Of a stretch of 18,252 bases of DNA, positions 13,017-18,252 are shown one piece after another. This DNA comes from Thermodesulfobacteriota bacterium (GTDB lineage Bacteria > Desulfobacterota > QYQD01). The DNA lies in assembly GCA_030017815.1 (NCBI GenBank), contig JASEGX010000018.1, positions 1 to 18,252 on the forward strand, read 5' to 3'. The position numbers were made by a program, and so were the translations under genes. Each line of letters begins with the position of its first letter. The first letter of the stretch is position 1. The notes below the pieces were generated by a model. That model made no database searches. It saw only the letters and a program-made list of their open reading frames with translations, and was not told where the DNA came from.

Positions 13017-13928
13017 TTAGTTGATCCTCTGTGCCCGAATTACCCGATCAATACCACAATAGTCACGTATTATGGAGACATTTCCAAAGGCCTTATTTTT
13101 TTCAAATTCCTTTAAGACCTCCACACCCTGTCCATCGCCTATCTCCAGGAAGAGCCGGCCTCCAACCTTGAGGTGCGCAACGCTCTGGATGATTATCTTT
13201 CGGATCACGTCCAGACCATCCGGACCGCCATCCAAGGCCAGCCGCGGTTCATAATCCCGCACCTCCGGCGACAGCCCCGGGAACATTTCTCCCGGTATAT
13301 AAGGGGGATTGGAAACGATAAGGTCAAAAGATACCCCCTGGCCGGCTAAAGGGGCAAAAAGGTTGCCCTGTAAAAAGGTTATGGAATCCAGGACGTTATG
13401 CCGCCGGGCATTCTCCCGGGCTACAGAAAGGGCCTCTTTTGAAATATCCACGGCATATATGTCAGCGCCAGGAAGCTCTCTGGCCAATACAACGGCCAGG
13501 ATACCGCTTCCCGTACAAAGATCAAGTATGGTAAGGCCATCCGGAGGGATGCCCTGTTTTTTGACGGTATTCAGAACCGTCTCAGCCAGGATTTCTGTCT
13601 CCGGCCTGGGAATCAAGACCTCAGGGGTTACTTTAAAGGAAAGTGACCAGAATTCCTGCTCGCCCAGGATATATTGGAGGGGTTTTCTTTTTGTCCTCTC
13701 CCGGATAAGACCGGTCAGCGTCTTTTCTTCCGCAGAGGACAAGACCCGATCCATATTCAAGAAGAGGTTTAGACGATCTACCCCGAAGACATGGGCCACG
13801 AGTACCTGGGCATCGGCCTCAGGCTCGGGGACGCCGGCGGCGATCAGGGTCTCTTGTATATAGTCGAGGGCCGTACGCACCGTTTTTAGACTGGAACTCG
13901 TAATTTCGCCAATATCCACCGAAAACAT
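13017..13928 (-). CDS. prmC: peptide chain release factor N5-glutamine methyltransferase
   Basis: Methylates the glutamine of the GGQ motif in release factors using S-adenosylmethionine. Seen: N-terminal helical substrate-binding domain (residues about 15-95, with RKPLQYILGEQEFW), SAM motif DLCTGSG (136-142), AVDIS, and the catalytic NPPYIP (207-212), followed by YEPRLALDGGPDGLD. The 303-residue length is slightly above the usual 280-290, mostly from an N-terminal extension. It lies directly downstream of prfA, its substrate gene, a very common pairing. No strong ribosome binding site is visible at the ATG at 13928. Confidence 0.96.
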   Translation of the reverse strand: MFSVDIGEITSSSLKTVRTALDYIQETLIAAGVPEPEADAQVLVAHVFGVDRLNLFLNMDRVLSSAEEKTLTGLIRERTKRKPLQYILGEQEFWSLSFKVTPEVLIPRPETEILAETVLNTVKKQGIPPDGLTILDLCTGSGILAVVLARELPGADIYAVDISKEALSVARENARRHNVLDSITFLQGNLFAPLAGQGVSFDLIVSNPPYIPGEMFPGLSPEVRDYEPRLALDGGPDGLDVIRKIIIQSVAHLKVGGRLFLEIGDGQGVEVLKEFEKNKAFGNVSIIRDYCGIDRVIRAQRIN

Positions 13929-13967
13929 CTTTGCATCTTATTATTCGTTATTCTCCAGAACCACCAT

Positions 13968-14023
13968 GGACAGGCGAGACGCCTGTCCTACGGACTGTAT
14001 TCTGCATTCTGACTTCTGTATCT
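13968..14023. repeat. 9-bp-stem hairpin plus heptamer array between prfA and prmC
   Basis: GGACAGGCG (13968-13976), loop AGA, CGCCTGTCC (13980-13988) is a perfect 9-bp stem. Next to it lie four 7-bp units TGTATTC, TGCATTC, TGACTTC, TGTATCT (13996-14023). No T tract follows the stem in the minus direction, so it is not a standard terminator. It looks like a REP-type dispersed palindrome. Confidence 0.6.
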
Positions 14024-14027
14024 TATA

Positions 14028-15086
14028 TCAATGCTTGAGCGCCTCGGCCTGGTAGTAAGCGATAAGCGGAGAGATGACATCTTCCAGTTCACCCCCCAGA
14101 ATTGCCTCCAGCCGATAGAGGGTAAGGCCAATGCGGTGGTCGGTCATTCTCCCCTGGGGGAAATTATAGGTACGGATACGTTCGCTTCGGTCACCGGTGC
14201 CAATCTGGCTCTTGCGCTCACGGGCTATCTTTTCCTGCTGCTCATTCTGTGTCTTGTCAAGTAGACGAGCCCTTAGTATCTTCAGGGCCTTGGCCTTGTT
14301 TTTATGCTGTGACTTTTCGTCCTGGCAGGTCACTACCATGCCGGTCGGGATATGCGTGACGCGCACCGCGGAATCAGTAGTATTGACGCTCTGTCCCCCC
14401 GGACCGGAAGAACGATAGACATCCACGCGAATATCGGCCGGGTCAATATATACGTCAACTTCTTCCGCCTCCGGAAGGAGGGCGACGGTCACCGCCGAGG
14501 TATGAATCCTCCCCTGGGCCTCGGTCACAGGCACCCTCTGCACCCGGTGGACGCCGCTCTCATATTTAAGCTGGCTATAAACATTCTCACCGGATATAAG
14601 GGCGATAATCTCTTTGAAGCCGCCAATGCCGGTAGGATTGGAACTCATGATCTCAACCTTCCATCCACGGCGCTCGGCAAACCGGCTGTACATGCGAAAC
14701 AGGTCGGCCACGAACAGGGCCGCTTCCTCGCCGCCGGTACCGGCCCGGATCTCCAGAATAGTATTTCTTTCATCATTAGGGTCTTTAGGAAGCAGGAGTA
14801 CCTTTAACTCATCTTCCAGATTTTCCTGCTCCTTCCTTAACTTCTGGACCTCTTCTTTAGCCATCTCCCGTATTTCTTCGTCTTCATCGCGCATTAATTC
14901 CGTGTTATTGGCGATCTGCTCTTTAACTTCCCTGTACCGGCGGTAGGTTTCAACCAATTTTCCCATAGCTGAATGTTCTTTGGCATACCTCTGGTATTGC
15001 GCCGGGTTGCTTGCCACCCGCGGATCACCAAGCATTTTTTCTAAATCGAGGTATTTTTCTTCTACTTCTTCTAATCTCTCAAACAT
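14028..15086 (-). CDS. prfA: peptide chain release factor 1
   Basis: Recognises UAA and UAG stop codons and triggers peptide release on the ribosome. Seen: N-terminal helical domain (residues 1-100), the codon-recognition tripeptide PVT (186-188) in RVQRVPVTEAQGRIHTS, which is the P-x-T form of RF1 and not the SPF of RF2, and the catalytic GGQ (230-232) in SSGPGGQSVNTTDSAVR. Gln232 is the target of PrmC, encoded just downstream. At 352 residues it is of normal length. The stop is TGA at 14028. A 230-bp spacer with an inverted-repeat element separates it from the DUF1385 gene, so the two may not be strictly co-transcribed. Confidence 0.97.
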   Translation of the reverse strand: MFERLEEVEEKYLDLEKMLGDPRVASNPAQYQRYAKEHSAMGKLVETYRRYREVKEQIANNTELMRDEDEEIREMAKEEVQKLRKEQENLEDELKVLLLPKDPNDERNTILEIRAGTGGEEAALFVADLFRMYSRFAERRGWKVEIMSSNPTGIGGFKEIIALISGENVYSQLKYESGVHRVQRVPVTEAQGRIHTSAVTVALLPEAEEVDVYIDPADIRVDVYRSSGPGGQSVNTTDSAVRVTHIPTGMVVTCQDEKSQHKNKAKALKILRARLLDKTQNEQQEKIARERKSQIGTGDRSERIRTYNFPQGRMTDHRIGLTLYRLEAILGGELEDVISPLIAYYQAEALKH

Positions 15087-15122
15087 AAAATTACCAACCT
15101 ACAACTAATGCCAAAATGTAAT

Positions 15123-15315
15123 TATTCAGCCACTAAGACACGAAGACGCTAAGATTATAAAACTGAGATTATAAAATAATTCTCTAGCCTTAATCCTCTT
15201 CACGCAGACAGTATAAGCGACATCTATAATTTTTCTGGCAATGGATTCTTCTCTCGTGGATAGCAGCTTAAAATTAATATCATCCTTTATGCCTTAGTGA
15301 CTTTGTGGCTGAATA
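15123..15315. repeat. 193-bp inverted-repeat element with ATTCAGCCAC ends
   Basis: The left end TATTCAGCCAC plus 12 more bases pairs with the right end (15293-15315) at 20 of 23 positions. Its outer ATTCAGCCAC also begins the repeat at the left-edge GxxExxY gene. The interior carries a GxxExxY-like remnant. It occupies most of the spacer between the DUF1385 gene and prfA. Confidence 0.75.
15126..15293 (-). pseudogene. GxxExxY-family gene remnant inside the inverted-repeat element
   Basis: An open stretch with no start codon; a TAA at 15294-15296 closes it upstream. It includes LLSTREESIARKIIDVAYTV, which resembles the N-terminal helix of GxxExxY proteins before their GPGLLE-type motif. Here that motif is missing and VKRIKAREL follows at once. 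It reads as a gene that lost its start and its centre. The frame ends at the TGA at 15126, inside the left terminal repeat. Confidence 0.45.
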
Positions 15316-15316
15316 G

Positions 15317-16288
15317 CTAGGAAGGGGCCTGAGAAGGGATTTTGTGTTGGCTATTTAAAGATAAGGCACGGTTCAGGGCGCGTAAAGCCACTTCTATCTG
15401 ATCATCGGATGGCTCACGGGTGGTAAGCCTCTGTAGGTAGAGACCGGGCGCAACGAACGGACGCACCCAGGCATGATCCGGTCGGGCGCTCGTCCACCTC
15501 GTAAGTTCATAAGATAATCCGGCTATCGGTAACATAAGGCCTATCTTTAGAAAGATATAAGCCGCGTTGGATACCCAAAATGGCCAGGCAGCGGGCTTCG
15601 GTACGAAGGCAAAGACTATGGAAAATATAACTATGCTGATAATTAAAACCATCAGGATAAACGCCGTCCCACATCGGGGATGGAGCGTCGAGTATTTCCG
15701 GGCATTTTCCACCGTCAGGGCTTCACCTGCTTCATAGGCATAAATTGACTTGTGTTCGGCACCGTGATATTGGAATATCCTCTGTATATCTTTTAGTTGC
15801 GAAATTCCCAAAATATACAGGAGGAAAAAGGCAATCTTTAAAAGTCCGTCAATCAGGTGAAAGTAAACGGAATCTATGCCCAAAACCTCCGGGGCAATCT
15901 CAGCAATCCAGAGACTTATTACATGGGGTAGCACCACAAATAGAAATATACCCAGGGCCATCGCCACTACCATAGTAAAGAAAATAGCCCATGAGCCGGT
16001 CCCGGTAGTACGCCCACTCTCCTCTTCTTCCATGGCCTGATTCGCCGAAAAACTTAAGGCCTGTATCCCGTTGACCAGGGCCTCGCCCAGCACCAGCACA
16101 CCCCGTAAAATTGGCCATTTGAAAAATGAAAAACGTTCCGCCAGAGAGCGCCAGACATCTCCCTTAATCACCACTTCGCCGTTGGCCTTGCGCACGGCTA
16201 TGGCGATAGCCCTGGGGGCGCGCATCATGACCCCTTCAATGACTGCCTGCCCGCCGACTCTGACACCTTTCTGGTTGAGAATATGCAA
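15317..16288 (-). CDS. DUF1385 domain membrane protein (YqhQ-like)
   Basis: A conserved integral membrane protein of unknown function. Seen: the N-terminal family signature VGGQAVIEGVMMRAPRAIAIAVR, central QYHGAEHKSIYAYEAGE and YSTLHPRCGTAFIL motifs with conserved His and Cys, and four or more membrane segments (about residues 100-130, 145-165, 208-228 and 238-262). Length is 323 residues. The start is a TTG at 16288, two bases after the rpmE stop; no ATG or GTG lies before the conserved signature, so this start is the best available. The tight spacing indicates co-transcription with rpmE. The conserved position between rpmE and prfA in related bacteria hints at a housekeeping role but does not define it. 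Confidence 0.92.
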   Translation of the reverse strand: MHILNQKGVRVGGQAVIEGVMMRAPRAIAIAVRKANGEVVIKGDVWRSLAERFSFFKWPILRGVLVLGEALVNGIQALSFSANQAMEEEESGRTTGTGSWAIFFTMVVAMALGIFLFVVLPHVISLWIAEIAPEVLGIDSVYFHLIDGLLKIAFFLLYILGISQLKDIQRIFQYHGAEHKSIYAYEAGEALTVENARKYSTLHPRCGTAFILMVLIISIVIFSIVFAFVPKPAAWPFWVSNAAYIFLKIGLMLPIAGLSYELTRWTSARPDHAWVRPFVAPGLYLQRLTTREPSDDQIEVALRALNRALSLNSQHKIPSQAPS

Positions 16289-16290
16289 CG

Positions 16291-16497
16291 CTATTTTTGT
16301 CCTTTTCCGTATTTCTTTAAGAAACGCTCCACGCGGCCTGTTGTGTCAACCAGCCTCTGCTTGCCGGTGAAAAAGGGATGGCATTTGGAGCAGATTTCCA
16401 CACGTATATCCTTTTTAGTGGAGCCTGTTTCCATCTCATTGCCGCAGGCACAGCGTACCGTAGTTTTGTGATACTTGGGGTGAATATTCTCTTTCAT
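16291..16497 (-). CDS. rpmE: 50S ribosomal protein L31, zinc-binding form
   Basis: Large-subunit ribosomal protein. Seen: MKENIHPKYHKTTVRCACGN, then CSKCHPFFTGKQRLVDTTGRVERF, the canonical L31 pattern. Cys16, Cys18, Cys36 and Cys39 are all present, so this is the C+ form that binds zinc and can be swapped for a zinc-free paralog under zinc starvation in many bacteria. Length is 68 residues. AAGGGAG lies six to seven bases before the ATG. It is separated from rho by a 242-bp spacer containing a MITE-like element, and the DUF1385 gene follows after 2 bp. Confidence 0.97.
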   Translation of the reverse strand: MKENIHPKYHKTTVRCACGNEMETGSTKKDIRVEICSKCHPFFTGKQRLVDTTGRVERFLKKYGKGQK

Positions 16498-16554
16498 CTT
16501 TATCTCCCTTAATTAGGTACTAATCCCGACTATTATAGCCCAGTATAAAGTTTT

Positions 16555-16687
16555 TTCAACCCAAATCTAGCGATAATATGGCAGGAACAGGTAAATTCGT
16601 CATTCCCGCAAAAGCGGGAATCCATGCTTATTAAGGAACTGGATTCTACATCAAAATGACATTTTTTATCGCTGGATTTGGGTTGAA
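16555..16687. mobile_element. 133-bp MITE-like element with nested dRS3-like palindrome
   Basis: Terminal inverted repeats of 22 bp with one mismatch: TTCAACCCAAATC followed by nine bases at 16555-16576, and the complement at 16666-16687. Inside lies ATTCCCGCAAAAGCGGGAAT (16602-16621), an 8-bp stem with a 4-base loop. Its ATTCCC/GGGAAT ends recall the Neisseria dRS3 repeat. A GTCATT/AATGAC pair (about 16599-16661) outlines a smaller inner element. There is no transposase. It sits in the rho-rpmE spacer. Confidence 0.7.
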
Positions 16688-16713
16688 GTTAATTGGGACA
16701 CTTGTCGCCCTTA

Positions 16714-16741
16714 AAATTTCGAAATCCGAATTTCGAAATTT
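16714..16741. repeat. 12-bp-stem hairpin at the rho stop codon
   Basis: AAATTTCGAAAT (16714-16725), loop CCGA, ATTTCGAAATTT (16730-16741): a perfect 12-bp stem overlapping the rho TAA. It could terminate or protect the rho mRNA, but the stem is AT-rich and only a short T run follows. It can also be read as period-7 units CGAAATC, CGAATTT, CGAAATT, so a repeat origin is likely. Confidence 0.6.
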
Positions 16742-17993
16742 ATCGATTCATCGAATCCAGAAACTCAGCGTTATTCTTTGTTCCGTCCATCTTTTCCAAA
16801 AGGAATTCCATGGTATCCACAGGATTAAGCGGGGAAAGAAGCTTGCGCAAGATCCAGACACGGTTAAGATCAGCCGGCGGCACTAAAAGTTCTTCCTTTC
16901 TGGTGCCGGAACGATTTATGTCTATCGCCGGGAATATCCGCTTATCACTCAGTTTTCTATCCAGATGTATCTCCATATTCCCGGTTCCCTTGAATTCTTC
17001 AAAGATAACCTCATCCATGCGGCTGCCGGTTTCAATAAGCGCAGTGGCGATAATAGTCAGACTGCCTCCTTCTTCAATGTTGCGGGCCGCTCCAAAAAAG
17101 CGTTTAGGCCGGTGCAGGGCATTAGAATCTACACCCCCGGAGAGCACCTTGCCACTGGGAGGAACCACGGTGTTATAAGCCCGCGCCAGACGAGTAATAC
17201 TGTCTAACAGTATTACCACATCCCGCTTGTGTTCCACGAGCCGTTTGGCCTTCTCGATAACCATCTCTGCCACCTGAATATGCCTTTGAGCCGGCTCGTC
17301 AAAGGTTGAACTGATAACCTCGCCCTTGACCGAGCGTTGCATGTCAGTGACTTCTTCAGGCCGTTCATCAATCAACAGCACAATCAGAATTATCTCCGGG
17401 TGATTCATGGTGATGCTATTGGCTATATTTTGCAGAAGCATGGTCTTGCCGGTACGCGGCGAGGCCACAATAAGTCCGCGTTGGCCTTTGCCAATGGGCG
17501 TCAGAAGATCCATAATTCTCGCAGAATAGTTGGTTGGTTCGTCCTCTGACTCCAGGCTGATCCTCTCCATCGGGTAGAGCGGCGTTAAATTATCGAAGAG
17601 TATCTTTTCCCTGCCGAGATCGGAATTCTCATAATTGATAGCCTCGACCTTAAGCAGCGCGAAGTAGCGTTCGCCTTCTTTGGGAGGACGAATCTGGCCG
17701 GTAACCGTATCTCCCGTACGCAGACTAAATCGGCGTATCTGGGAAGGCGAAACATATATATCGTCCGGCCCGGGCAGATAATTATAGTCTGGCGCCCTCA
17801 AAAATCCAAACCCATCAGGCAGTATCTCTAATACGCCGCCGCCATAAATAACGCCGTTCTTGTCGGATTGGGCCTGCAAGATGGCAAATATGAGCTCCTG
17901 CCTGCGCATATTGGCCACGCCTTCGATATTGAATTGCTTGGCCATGTGGGCAAGGTCACCGACTTTTTTCTCTTTAAGGTCAATCAAATTCAT
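16740..17993 (-). CDS. rho: transcription termination factor Rho
   Basis: A hexameric RNA-dependent ATPase that ends transcription of untranslated RNA. Seen: N-terminal helical domain (MNLIDLKEKKVGDLAHMAKQ), an RNA-binding cold-shock-like domain (about residues 48-115, with GVLEILPDGFGFLR and YLPGPDDIYVSPSQIRRF), Walker A ASPRTGKTM (177-185), Walker B and catalytic Glu in LIVLLIDERPEEVTDM, then the RNA-contacting loops with SITRLARAYN and GGVDSNALHRPKRFFGAARN. At 417 residues it has typical length with no insertion. AAGGAG lies six bases before the ATG at 17993. A leader of about 200 nt follows its predicted promoter, consistent with the autoregulated leaders known for rho. Confidence 0.97.
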   Translation of the reverse strand: MNLIDLKEKKVGDLAHMAKQFNIEGVANMRRQELIFAILQAQSDKNGVIYGGGVLEILPDGFGFLRAPDYNYLPGPDDIYVSPSQIRRFSLRTGDTVTGQIRPPKEGERYFALLKVEAINYENSDLGREKILFDNLTPLYPMERISLESEDEPTNYSARIMDLLTPIGKGQRGLIVASPRTGKTMLLQNIANSITMNHPEIILIVLLIDERPEEVTDMQRSVKGEVISSTFDEPAQRHIQVAEMVIEKAKRLVEHKRDVVILLDSITRLARAYNTVVPPSGKVLSGGVDSNALHRPKRFFGAARNIEEGGSLTIIATALIETGSRMDEVIFEEFKGTGNMEIHLDRKLSDKRIFPAIDINRSGTRKEELLVPPADLNRVWILRKLLSPLNPVDTMEFLLEKMDGTKNNAEFLDSMNR

Positions 17994-18202
17994 AAACTAC
18001 TCCTTACCTTTACCTATCCTGAATCTAACTGCGCACATTCAGCGCAAAAATACAAAAAAGCGAAGCCTCGATATTATATCGACCGGCCAAATGGATACCT
18101 TGAAAAAACACGGGTGTTTTCTGATGAATATTTTAGAAATTCAAACGGTAGTATATCTTTGGATTTTTTGCCCGTTTCCAGGAAGGAATAACGTTCCCTG
18201 TA
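17994..18202 (-). promoter_or_regulatory. rho 5' leader region
   Basis: About 200 nt between the predicted promoter and rho hold no convincing gene. Two small hairpins are visible on the minus strand: AAAACACCCGTGTTTT followed by TT (near 18106-18121), and TCGATA-TAA-TATCGA (18068-18082) followed shortly by TTTTTT. Rho usually represses its own synthesis by early termination in its leader. Whether these structures take part is an inference. Confidence 0.35.
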
Positions 18203-18231
18203 ACAGTAATGAATAAAAAAATAAAAGTCAA
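18203..18231 (-). promoter_or_regulatory. sigma-70-type promoter for rho
   Basis: Minus strand: -35 TTGACT (18226-18231), 17-bp spacer very rich in T, -10 TACTGT (18203-18208). The -35 box is strong and the -10 box weak. The predicted start is near 18196. Confidence 0.45.
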
Positions 18232-18252
18232 GATTTTTTTCTTGCTTTGTCA

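Overview
Every supported gene in this 18.3 kb window reads on the minus strand, so transcription runs from high to low coordinates. Two parts suggest a deltaproteobacterial (Desulfobacterota-like) chromosome. One is the core block rho - rpmE - DUF1385 protein - prfA - prmC - murA, an order familiar from those bacteria. The other is an exosortase/PEP-CTERM type exopolysaccharide export operon. Moderate GC and repeat-littered spacers fit an environmental genome. The taxonomy is an inference from gene order and not from any search.

Right part (about 18.2 to 11.6 kb): a rho promoter and leader, rho, a 133-bp MITE-like element, rpmE, a membrane DUF1385 protein, release factor 1 (prfA), its glutamine methyltransferase (prmC) and murA. 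Three spacers hold short inverted-repeat elements. Two of them look like deletion remnants of GxxExxY-family genes. Middle (11.5 to 9.46 kb): sucC and sucD, succinyl-CoA ligase, with a plausible sigma-70 promoter. The 362-bp spacer at 9095-9456 contains a sigma-54-type -24/-12 site facing the polysaccharide operon.

Left part (9.1 to 0.3 kb): the polysaccharide/PEP-CTERM operon. It encodes an SLBB export protein, an outer-membrane beta-barrel, a chain-length determinant, an ExeA-like ATPase, a tyrosine autokinase, a polysaccharide deacetylase, EpsI, an S23-like four-helix-bundle protein and the exosortase. The genes are closely packed, with three 4-nt ATGA overlaps in the window. Together they would control chain length, modify and export an exopolysaccharide. 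The exosortase and EpsI would process PEP-CTERM proteins, none of which lies in the window. A truncated GxxExxY gene runs off the left edge.

The most unusual feature is a composite repeat with 9-bp units of consensus TCGAAC-RNY and a hairpin GAGTTCGC-N4-GCGAAC. It occurs within 2.4 kb in the spacer after epsI, twice in frame inside the deacetylase, and as a bare array forming the exosortase N-terminus. It is stop-free in all six frames and translates to (Ser-Asn-X)n. A second class of repeats, heptamers with a fixed core and two variable bases, fills many spacers and supplies the last codons or stop codons of murA, sucC and sucD.
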